A DNA stretch of 64,000 bases from Spirodela intermedia (taxonomy: Eukaryota > Streptophyta > Magnoliopsida > Alismatales > Araceae), in contig LR746277.1 in the NCBI GenBank assembly GCA_902729315.2, positions 3,601,001-3,665,000 on the forward strand, written 5' to 3'. Below the pieces are notes generated by a model. That model saw nothing but the letters and a program-made list of their open reading frames with translations. It was not told the DNA's origin and searched no databases. Each line of letters opens with the position of its first letter. Position 1 is the first letter of the stretch. A program made the position numbers and the translations under genes. This document shows, in pieces, positions 48,801 to 59,781 of this stretch.

Positions 48801-50927
48801 GAGTGGAACAGCTGGGATTTTATTTCAGGTATTTATCTTGATACGCTATTTAATTTGTCCTGCTGGATTCCTGATATCAGTGTTTGACTAGAGATATGGA
48901 ATTTATCTGCGAATTGGATTAATGATACCAAAGTTTTTGAAATCTCCATCATCTTGCTTCATCCGCATTTCGAAACAAGGCATTCATTCCATGCTCTTTT
49001 ATGATTTTCCTTGTCATAATATGTGACAATACTACTTAAAGTTTTAATGCAATCAAAGTTCAAAGAAAAATCTAAACTTTTAGTTTGCGTAAAAATCATT
49101 CAAATGAAATATTATTTTCCTCTGATCTCATATAGTTTCCACTTATTCCTTTCCACTTTCCCCATTCCCCAGACTACAGTCTGCTCACAACCAAAAACCT
49201 TCCAAGTTGAACCACTTGTAGAATTAAAGTGACTGACTGCAACCTTCTGATGTAGCACTGGTAGTGATCCGAAGCCGGGATGGCTTTAATCCATAAATCG
49301 CGAATAAAATTTTCGCTGCAATTAATCCTCCCCGCTGAAATTAGCCGTCTTCTAATTTGATCGGATCTAGTCAGAACCATGTGAATAGTATGAGATCAAG
49401 TGATCCGTCTTTGTGCCAGTATTTACACTATAAAGTGAAAAAAAAAACAAATAGATGAAAAAACTGTCCCTGTTTGACTTTCAGACACAAGGTTGAAATT
49501 ATGTTCCCTTGAAAATAAGTGGAAGAATTTCAGGGTTCTTTGTGCATGAACACATGATCGGTGGAATGATGTTTACGAGTGATAGCCAGGTCCTCTGATT
49601 GACCTACCACAGGAAGGGATTTATGTGATGTCGTAAAGGTAGCGTTTTGACTGACATAAAGATTAGCCCGAATCTTTCTGGTCAACTATCGCAATTTGAC
49701 ATTTAGGCTTGGATATTAGCTTGAGCTCGATTTCATATGATCCTCGGCTCACTCTCGGTCAGCTGTGGGATGGCCCCATCCAAACCCAATTGTTCTTTCC
49801 TGGCTGGGGAGAGATGACCGCGCAAATGAAGAAGAACGTGATCCATGAAACCCGTTGAGTGTGGCAAAAGTGATGGTCCAGCACTGCGTCTAATGACTAT
49901 ACGTATAGTGGGTGGAATGTCCCTGTCTTGCAGTGGGGGGTACCACAAGAAGTTGGGGGGGTTGACTCTTGCCATTCATTCTGGCACAGCTTATACGGTT
50001 TCTCACAGTATCTGACGAATTCCACCCAGGAAGACATGCTCTATCTGCCCTCGAGTAGTCCAAAAACTTGTGTTGCCCAGACCCGTATCTCATTCATATA
50101 GGATTTCGAGAATTCCGTAAAGGTCAACGGTGTGCAGTACCCGATAAGGTTTGACTTTCTAAAATCCTTTTTGTCCGTTCCATTACTATTCATGCTCTTA
50201 AATATTTTGTCCGTGCCAATTAATTAATATTTTGAGTTTCTGCAATTGATTCTGCGCGCGTATCTCTGTTTTTCTCTTCAGCATGCTGGTGCCCGTGATG
50301 ACAGAGGTAATCCGATGATCAAGGACTTCTACAGCAGCCCGTTGACTGCCAGGTATTTTACCCATTGCGGGACTTGAAGATCATCCATATATACGCTTGC
50401 TTCGAGCGCCGTTCCCCATTTTTTTCCCTCTCCTGCATCATGTTTCTTGATTTCTTCTTTGGCTTGAAGTGGCAACAACTATGACGACATGCTGATAGCC
50501 AAACTTGAAAGCGTGTATAGCGGCTCGGGTGACCATGGCTCGCCGATGGTCAGCTCTCTTATCCTGGACTTCAATCATGGCGTCATCTCGACTGTTCTCC
50601 CGTTGACTTCGATCATGTATGTCCAGTTCGTGTTTTGCATTGAGCAAGGGCTACCAGTCTTTCCGGATTGGCTGTGCTTCAACCGAGTGAACGCTCGCGC
50701 CAGGAAGGGCGTAGAAATCGGCCCGACTCGCCTTCTATTGAGGTACGACCTTCTCTTGCCTTCTTCCGTTGACCAAATCGTCCTACTCGCAGCTTTTGTA
50801 TTCATCGTATCCAAATGTGAAAGTTGACTTTTGTCTCTTATTCCACGTGAGTGAGGGCAGGACAGTGGGACCTCCCTCGAGCCCAATTGGCTGCGAGTGG
50901 AGTGAACCCCACCACCTTCGGTCTGCT

Positions 50928-50958
<31 letters not shown>

Positions 50959-51521
50959 TTCATGGGTTCATCTCTGCTCTTGCAGTCTCTCTGGGGGGCA
51001 CGTCGTTGGGAGCTTCTCCCCGCACGAGGCGTTCGCCATCGGCGGCACCAACAGCGTCAGAGGCTACGAAGAAGGCGCCGTGGGCTCCGGGCGCTCCTAC
51101 GTGGTCGGCAGCGCAGAGATGTCCTTCTCAATGGTGGGCCAACTACTCGCTCGTCCCCGTTTCCCACCTCATTCCCAAGATTCTCTTAGTCGACTCATCT
51201 CACCGTTGACTTCTTAGTTCGGACCGGTGGAGGGGGTGGCGTTTGCTGACTACGGAACGGATCTCGGCTCTGGCCCGACAGTACCTGGTAGCCCGCCTTC
51301 CTCTCTCTTTCTCTAGCTGGTTTATCTGCTGTAATTAATGGGTTAACTGAAATCGATGCTGACCAGGTGATCCTGCGGGGGCTCGAGGGAAGCCCGGGAC
51401 CGGCTACGGCTACGGGGCCGGGATCCGCATAGACTCGCCGCTGGGCCCGCTGCGGCTGGAGTATGCCCTCAACGACCGCCGGGCCGCCAGGTTCCATTTC
51501 GGGGTTGGCCACCGGAGCTGA
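42801..51521 (+). CDS. OEP80: Outer envelope protein 80 (OEP80/Toc75-V), Omp85-family
   Basis: Beta-barrel protein of the chloroplast outer envelope. Known: essential, descended from cyanobacterial Omp85/BamA and thought to help insert other envelope barrels. Exons: 42801-43406, 44257-44350, 44482-44564, 44693-44790, 44893-44962, 45459-45552, 46593-46674, 46786-46821, 48448-48601, 48685-48828, 50282-50352, 50470-50548, 50627-50742, 50986-51133, 51218-51287, 51367-51521; 699 aa, all phases consistent. Seen: residues 1 to about 125 are a poorly conserved, Ser/Pro/Arg-rich N-terminal extension. POTRA domains follow, starting [16 protein letters not shown] and including [19 protein letters not shown]. 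The barrel holds [18 protein letters not shown] and the conserved [18 protein letters not shown] (exon 14), and ends [10 protein letters not shown]. The final phenylalanine typical of bacterial barrels is absent, as in plant OEP80. Introns 8 and 10 are long (1.4-1.6 kb). Confidence 0.95.
50926..50957. repeat. (CTT)n tract next to OEP80 exon 14
   Basis: Seen: about ten CTT units ending 28 bases before the acceptor of exon 14 (50986). It supplies the polypyrimidine tract of that 3' splice site. Repeat-length variation could alter splicing efficiency; this is inference. Confidence 0.75.
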
Positions 51522-54500
51522 GTACTGGGGTTGGGTTGGGCCTGGGCTTATTTGCAGTATGATATAATGGGCCCGGCCCAGTCCGGTCCGGTTCCAGATA
51601 ATAGTTTCAATCTTTGAAGGAAAGTCAGAGGATAGATACTAAGGAAGCTGGTGGGTCGAAGAGGGGCCAAGGGAGTAAAAGCAGCCGCGGAAACCCAGCC
51701 CGTGTACCGTGAGCGGGGTGAGTCGCGCTTTACTGTTGGTGGTTATCATCACCCCTGTCGTTGGCGTACTCCACCCGCATATCTTCTCTCTAGATCCAGG
51801 GATAAAGAGAACGAGAGAGAGAGGAGAGACTTCTCGTCAAGTCCACGTGGTGGCGGCGATAAAGGAGGGACGGAGAGGGGGGGTGGGCTGAGAGTGACGT
51901 CGCGCCAGCGTGGAAACAGTTCGGTAGTCGACGTCCATTAATATCATTCTGCTCATCCGATGGGACGCATCTCCATTCCTCATGGCGATGCACACGGGGG
52001 CTCTCTAGAGAGAGAGAGAGAGAGAGAGGGGCATCAAGCAGGGCGACGGAGGGAGGGAGGGAGGGAGGGATGGATGGAGGGGAAGGAGTCTCGCAGATGC
52101 CGCAGGCCACTTGGAAAATTACAGTGAAAGAGATCTCGAGCAGTAAGTAGGAGGGTTTATTGCCCCCCGCGGCAGAGATGGGCACTGTAGCTCGCGGTGC
52201 AAGGCAAGTGGAAGGCCCCCTCACCCGCTTTGGCTGGCCTTCGGCACCAGCGAGGAAGCTCGAAGCTCGACTCTCTAAGAAAAACCCACGTGATGAACTC
52301 CATGTCGGGCCTCTGAGCTGACTAATCCTCGTCTCCTTGTGCGTAGGAGGAAAAGAAGCCTGAGTAACTCGGTTGGATCGTACGCGCGTTTAATTCCATA
52401 CATGGTCAACTGTAAATAAGGTTTAGGCAGACAGAATTTGATTCCTGTGATTGATCCATGGCGAGCTCTAGAGGTCTGTAAAGAGGTCGTCATCCTCCTC
52501 CTGAAACCCTTGAATTCTTTGACAGGGCCCGCCGGCGCTTTCGGGAAACATGCATGAAGGAGAGAACACGGCATCTACAGCTGCTTGGGATCTCGATTTT
52601 GGAGAGCATAGTCGAATGACGGGATCGAAGTCTGCGCCCGGAAACCATGGCGGTCTTCTTTGAAACAGCGGCGTTGACGGCTCGATTGTTCTTGCCACCG
52701 GCCAGACGAACGGGAGAAAGAGCCCGGATCTCGGCCGGATCCCTCTTACAGAGATGACGAGCGGATTTTGGGCTATCAGGGCACGTCGATCTGTGGGGGG
52801 AACCCGAGTTTTGACTCGAGCGCTCGCATTGCAAGTTGGATGTGGAGACTGTTACGGAATCTTGCTGCTGGAGCTTCGACTAGACTTTTCAGCTCCCTCT
52901 GAAGCTTCTAACTTGTGGATCATCTGTCCTCGAAAGCCTAAAACGTACTTTGGGAGTCCTTAACACGCTATCCACGTCGGCATCACGTGAGAAATCGATT
53001 GTGGTGACGTGAGTTTGAAGATAGAACAGATAGCTCCTCTCTCTCCTTCTCTCTCTCTCTCTCTGTCACACACACACACATGGCCAATAACCCACCGGCA
53101 ACTTTAACCCTCCCCAGGATGAGGCGCTGTGTTGTAAAACGAACTGTAAAGAATAACGCGAGCTTCTCTGATCTGAAGGGCCCCTCCACTCACTCGAGAG
53201 GATGCTCTTCGTACTACGTCCCCCTCCGCCGGGCCAGCCATACTATATTTGACTTTTAGAGTGATGGTGGCCTCACTCCGAAAGTTCCGACTCAGTTCTA
53301 CCGCCGGCAGCATGAAGTTTAAGTAGTCTAATCATTCCGATTGAGTTACGCATTTCACTAGAAAAGGGAAGAATGCCGCTCTTTCCCGGTTCCGTCCCTC
53401 CCCTTTCTCTCACTAGAAATACCCCAAGATCTCCAGAACGTCCCTTCCTCACCCAACATAGCAACAGTTCTCCCTCCTCTCTCGTGTGACAGCGAGAGGC
53501 ATTTAGCTGGAGCAAGAGGGAGGCGCACAGAAGGAGGGTTCATTGCTCACGAGAACATGAAAGAGAACGAATCGACTGGTTGTCAGCTCTCTCTTCCCCA
53601 ATTCCACCATTGGAGATCTTGAACTCCACTATTCGTAAATATTTTTCTATATACCTCGAACCTGTCTGTAGGGCATGCAAACCCTACAATATGAATACTT
53701 CTCTGGGTCTCTACAGTTCCTTGGAACATTAGGAACTGTTAGCCATTAATGGTGCTAGCGTATGGTGCCGCCGCAGACCTGACTGCCAGCAAGAAGACTG
53801 AATAAACAAGACCTCTCTCCTCTTGGGAGCGCAGAGGACCCACAAGCTCCCCCCCATGGTTGTCAAACCGGTGCTGCACCCCCGCCACAACAGGGACTGC
53901 CAGTCTCCATCCTCATTACTAGTAGCTGAGAAATGTGATGAGGTGGACACAGACGGCAGCAAATTCATCAGTCTTTCTCTCTCTGGGTTCTCCATCTGGA
54001 TGTGAGAGAAGGGCCAAAATCTTGGCACGGCGACAGAGTGAGATGAGGGCCACCGGAGAAAGGAGAGTCAAGAAGAGTAAGACGTTTTGGAGGTGGAAGG
54101 GGGGCCATCTGGGTTCTTCAATACACCCCTTCCCGCCGAGAGAGGACATGGATTTTCTCAAGTAGCATCGTAGTCATGTGTAATGGATGTGAAACTCGGC
54201 GAGTAAATGCCGTACAGGAGGAAGAGGGTTTGAATCCTCACAGCTGTCAGAGAGATGAACGCCAACGGAGCCCACCGCCGTTTACAAGAGAAACTCCGCC
54301 TGCTACACACAAGAGGCATACTTAAACATTCTGCTACTCATGGACCCCAGCATCATAACCATCGCCCGAGAACAACTGTTGAAGAACCAGATGATGGCAA
54401 CGGAGTCGATGGAAGCCACTGTGGGAGTAAAGGAGTGGGAGAGGGGACAATCCCCTTCCCCGACTCCTCTCTCTTGCGCACGTCACGGTCCCATTGATCT

Positions 54501-55550
54501 GCTGCACGTGGACCTAGATTTCGAAGACCTTTCTAACTTCAGATGAGCCGTATGCATCGTCCCTAATGATCATCACTATGCATAATCACACCCTAAAACC
54601 TCGTACAACGCCTTTTACTGTAACTGGATGTGTTAACTAAAGGTAGGGAGAAGGAACCAAAACCTAACTAGGTAGAAGGAACTCGGCGCCCACATCTGCA
54701 TGGAGATGAATGCGGAAGGGTATGGCCTTGGGAGAAGGAGCCCGAAGCTTGATGGGAAAGGTGACGGTGGGAACAGTAGGCCGTGGGGTTTGCATGTACT
54801 GCAGCACCGGGGAGGAGATGGGGGAGCGGAAGGGGGAGATAAGGGAAAGGACAAGGGAGTAGGGTCGTCGCGGTGGGCATGACGGGCTGTGAAGGCGGTG
54901 GCTAACTAGTAGACAGATAGGCTCGCGGTGCTCGAGCCAAGCCGACAGGGCAGCCCACCCGCCGAAGCAAATGCCGGGACGAGAACAAGTGCTTCCCCTC
55001 CCAAGCCTTCGTGTTTGTGGCGGGTTGAAAATCAGTTTTTGTTGTACCACTGTACATTCCCATGTCGTCCTCTCTCTCCCTCTCTCTCGTCCTCTCTCTA
55101 TCTATCTCTATCTCAACTCTGTGCGGGAGACAAAGTCCTAGGTCTAGTGCCAATCTTGTCTTGAGGGTATATTTTTTTTACATCTCGCATATGATCCCGT
55201 TCTCTAGTGAGTTTTATTATACGCTCGTGTTGGTTGGTAGGCGCGAGTGTTTATATGGTTTGTCTCGCAAGGTGTGGGATTTTTTTTCTCTTCTTCTAAT
55301 ATACGTAGAAAGAAGGATTAAATTAAACGTTCAACACACGTTTCGATAACAAGTGTTGTTCTTTCGGTCAGAGTATCTCTCATCCCGTTTGTCGCTCTCC
55401 ACCTCTCTCTCTCTCTCTCTCTCCCCCTCCCCTTTCTGTCAGCCAGGTGATATACTCTCTCCCCCATTTAGTTCACTTTGTTACTCGTTGTTTGAGGCTT
55501 TTCTAATCTCTCCCACCTTTACACTTGGTCGTTCTTTTATTTCCTGGGTA
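51522..55550. other. Intergenic between OEP80 and the WIP gene
   Basis: Includes the OEP80 3' flank. A (GA)n tract is at about 52008-52028, with GGGA repeats near 52051-52071. CT then CA repeats lie at about 53036-53081. Many short frames exist on both strands but none resembles a family; most follow from GC-rich or CT-rich composition. The right part should hold the WIP promoter. No RNA gene recognised. Confidence 0.5.
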
Positions 55551-55551
<1 letters not shown>

Positions 55552-55626
<75 letters not shown>

Positions 55627-55680
55627 TCTCGCTCTCTCTCTCGCTCTCTCTCTCAATCTATCTCTCTCTCCCCCTCTCTC
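55552..55680. repeat. Long (TC)n microsatellite in the WIP promoter/leader
   Basis: Seen: almost 130 bp of CT repeats with few interruptions, pure over roughly the first 70 bp. It ends in a TATA-like CTATAATAC at about 55679-55688, some 65 bp before the ATG. Known: GA/CT tracts are bound by plant BPC/GAGA-binding proteins and are frequent in core promoters of developmental genes. Confidence 0.85.
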
Positions 55681-55751
55681 TATAATACCCGTCCCCGTTC
55701 CACAGCCCACTACCCTTCCTTCCTTCCTCAGACGACCCAGCTCCAGGAACC

Positions 55752-56437
55752 ATGACGGATCCCTACACCAATTTCTTCAGAGGCTACTTCAATTACTATC
55801 CTTTCTCATCCAATCCCTCTCTGCCTCCTCCACTGGCTCACCCCTCCTACAGCTTCTGCGCAGGCAATTACACCCACGGCTACACCATCAACCCCTCCGG
55901 CCACTCACCGCCGTCCTCCCCTCCTCTGAGGGAGGCTCTCCCCCTTCTCAGCCTCAGCCCGACCAGGCACCACGATGACTCCTGCAGCGCCTTGGAGGAG
56001 AGTATCGGCGATGACAAGACTAAAGATATGGATGGTGACGATGATGCCGTTACCGTCGCTCTTCACATAGGTCTCCCGAGTCCCACCGCTGCCGATCTGA
56101 TCTCAAGAGTTTCCTCCACCACAGAGGCCGTCGACAACGAAGCCGACGGCGTCGACGATGGGATCTCTACAGGTTATCCCACTACCGCAATAGGAAGGCT
56201 CAACAAGGGTCAGTACTGGATCCCCACACCTTCTCAGATCCTCATCGGCCCTACTCAGTTCGCTTGCCCTGTCTGCTGCAAGACTTTCAACAGATACAAC
56301 AACATGCAGGTAACATAATTTTTCCCCTTCCTCCCCCGGCGCATCTCCCTCTTGTTTTGAAAATTGTTTTCGGCCTTCGATTTCTGCATGGCATATTGTT
56401 ATCAAAAGATGAATCCGAGGAGAGGTGTGAGTACAAG

Positions 56438-56494
<57 letters not shown>

Positions 56495-56504
56495 CTCGCT
56501 CTCG

Positions 56505-56538
<34 letters not shown>

Positions 56539-57922
56539 CCTCCCTCCCTTCTCTCTCTCTCTCTCCATCTCTCGGTCTCCCGCTCTTATGTCGATTGAAC
56601 CATACAGCAGCAGTATTCCTTATTGCTTTTGAAAATTTTGAAGTTTGTGCTGTGCATTGGCAGTGTGTGGAAAACTGGAGAGATTTTCCGGTGCTCTCAG
56701 AAGACGTCACATCTGATTTCTAAGAAACATCTCTCTAATTGTTCTGTTCTTGTGACCTGACCCATAAGAACATGGAGTGAGAGGGAGAGAGAGATGAATC
56801 TACCCTCGCTTGTCTTATGGACGGCTGACTGACTCCTGTATAAATCCTCCCTTTCGAATGGTAATGTGTCAGAAAAGGCATCCTTTTCGTTGATATCCCT
56901 AGATTGCATGCTGTTTTTTTCTTATAATTTTAAGAACTTACCGACTGTACCTGTCGACAACAGTTCTCATCAGCAACACGCCGTAAAAAGAAGTGCCGTT
57001 TGTCATCAGCGTGCACCCAGAAGCCCCACATCATAAGATTCCATAACCTTCTTCTCATCGTCAAGCCCCAACCATCGGCTGCATAGTTATCTCACCCAAT
57101 ACCGGCAGGACAAGAATGAGAAGACCCATTGAGCCTTTTCTTCCACAGAATCAAACTCACAATAAATATGATGACGTTTCCTAGATCGTCCTGCTCTTCT
57201 TGATTCCCATCTTTTCGTGACAAATGCATGGGGGAAGACAAGTCACTGTTTGATCGCTCTCTGTGTGTGGATACGAGTAAGGTTTTATATCCGAAAATGA
57301 GAAGATTCCTGGAGGAACTCATCTTTGATATCATCTAGTAGAAGTAATACCAGGACATACAGGATCGTCCAGTCCTTGGTCTCCATTCCTCACGTAGTCG
57401 GTGCATTCGGTGATTGTTCTCACTAGTTGAATAAGACTGAAACTTTAGTGTAATGGCTGAGTATTTTCTCGGGTGTAACAACAGATGCACATGTGGGGGC
57501 ATGGATCTCAATACAGGAAGGGCCCGGAGTCTCTCAGAGGAACCCAGCCGACGGCGATGCTTAGATTACCCTGCTACTGCTGTGCACCGGGCTGCAGGAA
57601 CAACATAGATCATCCAAGATCGAAGCCATTGAAGGATTTTCGGACCCTTCAGACCCATTACAAGAGGAAGCACGGGATAAAGCCGTTCATGTGTCGGAAG
57701 TGCGGGAAGGCGTTCGCCGTGAAAGGCGACTGGCGGACACACGAGAAGAACTGTGGGAAGCTCTGGTACTGCATCTGCGGGTCAGATTTCAAGCATAAGA
57801 GGTCCCTCAAGGACCACATCAAGGCCTTCGGCCATGGGCACGGCGCCTACGGGATAGACTGCTTCGAGGAGGAAGACGACCCCTCGTCTGAGATCGAACA
57901 TGACGGTGATCAAGCTCGTTGA
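55752..57922 (+). CDS. WIP-domain C2H2 zinc-finger protein, WIP2/4/5-like
   Basis: Nuclear transcription factor. Known: WIP2/NTT, WIP4 and WIP5 act in transmitting-tract development, root distal stem-cell formation and meristem patterning. Two exons, 55752-56309 and 57485-57922, joined in phase 0 inside the first zinc finger, the conserved family intron position; 331 aa. Seen: N-terminal [11 protein letters not shown] (60-70) and [12 protein letters not shown] (100-111) motifs shared by the family, an acidic linker, then the WIP triplet at 156-158 in [16 protein letters not shown]. Four fingers follow: [11 protein letters not shown] (from C172), [39 protein letters not shown], and [18 protein letters not shown]. 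The tail [16 protein letters not shown] is, from memory, typical of the WIP2/4/5 group rather than TT1/WIP1 or DOT5/WIP6. The intron carries a large CT microsatellite. Confidence 0.94.
56441..56578. repeat. (CT)n microsatellite in the WIP intron
   Basis: Seen: about 140 bp of CT repeats with CGCT and CCT interruptions, starting about 130 bp into the intron. A second tract of the same kind as the promoter tract at 55552-55680, same strand. Confidence 0.85.
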
Positions 57923-58423
57923 CGGGGCAAGCAATTCGGAGACGGACAGTGGAGATGGTCTTTGGGTCTATCGTAGGCGCTTATTTAGTTCTCTCTTCAC
58001 TAGATAACTTGCACCTGTGATATGCCACCTTCTTACCATCCAATTAATTAGAATTTACCGTGCCTCTTTCTCTTTTTTCCAAGTGTTGGTTCCAAAACAC
58101 GATAATATTGACTTTTTGGTTCTTGTAAATGCAATGCTGGTTCGGGCCGGTACAATTCTTCCCTTCTCTCTCTTTGCCAAACTCTTTTGTTGTCTTGTGT
58201 GCCTAGTCGGATTTTCTTCCGCGGGAAGATACGAAGACGAAGAGAAATTCCAGGGGGGAGTGGCTGTTGTGACCATACGTTCTCATTGTTCCGGAGGAAC
58301 TTCAGTTTCCGATAATCTGGTCTGATTTACTTGCTTGTTGTGTGTCGTCTTCTGCATCGCATAAATGGAGTTTACCTTCGGATTCGAGGTTCTTCGGATC
58401 TGTCCGCTATTGCGCTTGTTCTC

Positions 58424-58460
<37 letters not shown>

Positions 58461-59731
58461 TCGTTCGTTCCCTCCTTCCTTTAAATTCATCCTTCTACTA
58501 CCCGACTATCTCGTAAGTACAGGCTAAGGAAGATCAGCCATCCAGTAATCTGTTTACCCCCGATTGATGCCATTGTCCGGTCCCTTCTTTTCATTTAATC
58601 GATATCATTTACGAGCCTACTTCTTAAACCTGATTTGAATCACAAATGCCAACTGCCTGCCTCTCATTGGGACTGAATGATGCTTCTCCTAATTCTATCG
58701 TCTCTCACTATCCGCTTCCGACGCACATCGTTGGTCACTTCTTAAACGTTAGAGTGCCGGCCTTCATAGTTCTATCTTCTTCTCCGATTTCTCGCCCTTC
58801 CTTATATCCTGATTATTTCTCATTCACTTCGCCGCTCCGAGCTCGCCGGGTATTCACGCGATTAAGATCAATGACACTACGACAGAAGGTCGTGATTTTG
58901 GGGATTCCGTTCGATTCCCAAGTTCATTGCTTTCATTGAGTTATCTCCATCAACAAAAATAAAGCATTTTTTTGATGATCTTGAGATTCTTCTGCTCTTT
59001 CCCGTCATCTCCGTGAGCTTTGTCTTTGCCCTTTTTTCTCCTTTCTCTTTTTTTTCCCTTTCTGTCACGTAACAATGCCAAACTGCCATTACCGTCCAAC
59101 CTCTTTCAGTGTTTTACTGTCCACTAAGACTTCGCCCATATCTTTATCATTTAACCTCATTCGTTACCAGGAGAAAGTGAGAATAATCACCGTGATAACA
59201 GCCTTTTAGGTATGTTGTCCCTGAGGAGAGCTTCTAAACTCTCAGAAGATCTTCGTTTGATCCTCCTCTTTTCCTTTTTAGAGGGGCTTGTGAGTGGTCT
59301 TTCTCGTATTCTGGCTGCCCTTGCGTGCTTTCTTGGATATTCGAGACTCCTGCGGAAGACGTCGTCTAACAGTAGCATGCCTGCAAGGCGAAGCCCGTAA
59401 GTATACTTCCATGGATAGGCTTTTCGACGACTGTGTGAGAAAACAGCTTTCAGGTGCATATGATTCCCGGTGCTTTGGGATGGTGGATAGATGTGATCCG
59501 TTTTTTCCTTGATGGACAGAACATATACTACGTGACGTGTGGTGCAAATCAAATGATTAGCTTGCCTCACGGAGAGAGAGAGAGAGAGAGAGAGGACAGA
59601 CACTACATCAGTCATTTATTACGAACTAATAGCGTAAGGACCGCGTGGTGCATAAATGTGAAATAGATGGTGTAGACGAATGAATCTTCTCTGCAGTTCT
59701 TCAGAGAGCTCACCAATGGTGAGAGATAGAT

Positions 59732-59781
<50 letters not shown>

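Noticed and set aside
54178-54250. Possible tRNA (B-box-like GGTTTGAATCC near 54228)
   Set aside because: No matching A box and no acceptor stem: the 3' strand ACAGCTG has no upstream complement at tRNA distance.
55353-56632. Ser/Leu-repeat reading frames over CT tracts
   Set aside because: They are translations of dinucleotide repeats in the WIP promoter and intron and have no independent coding evidence.
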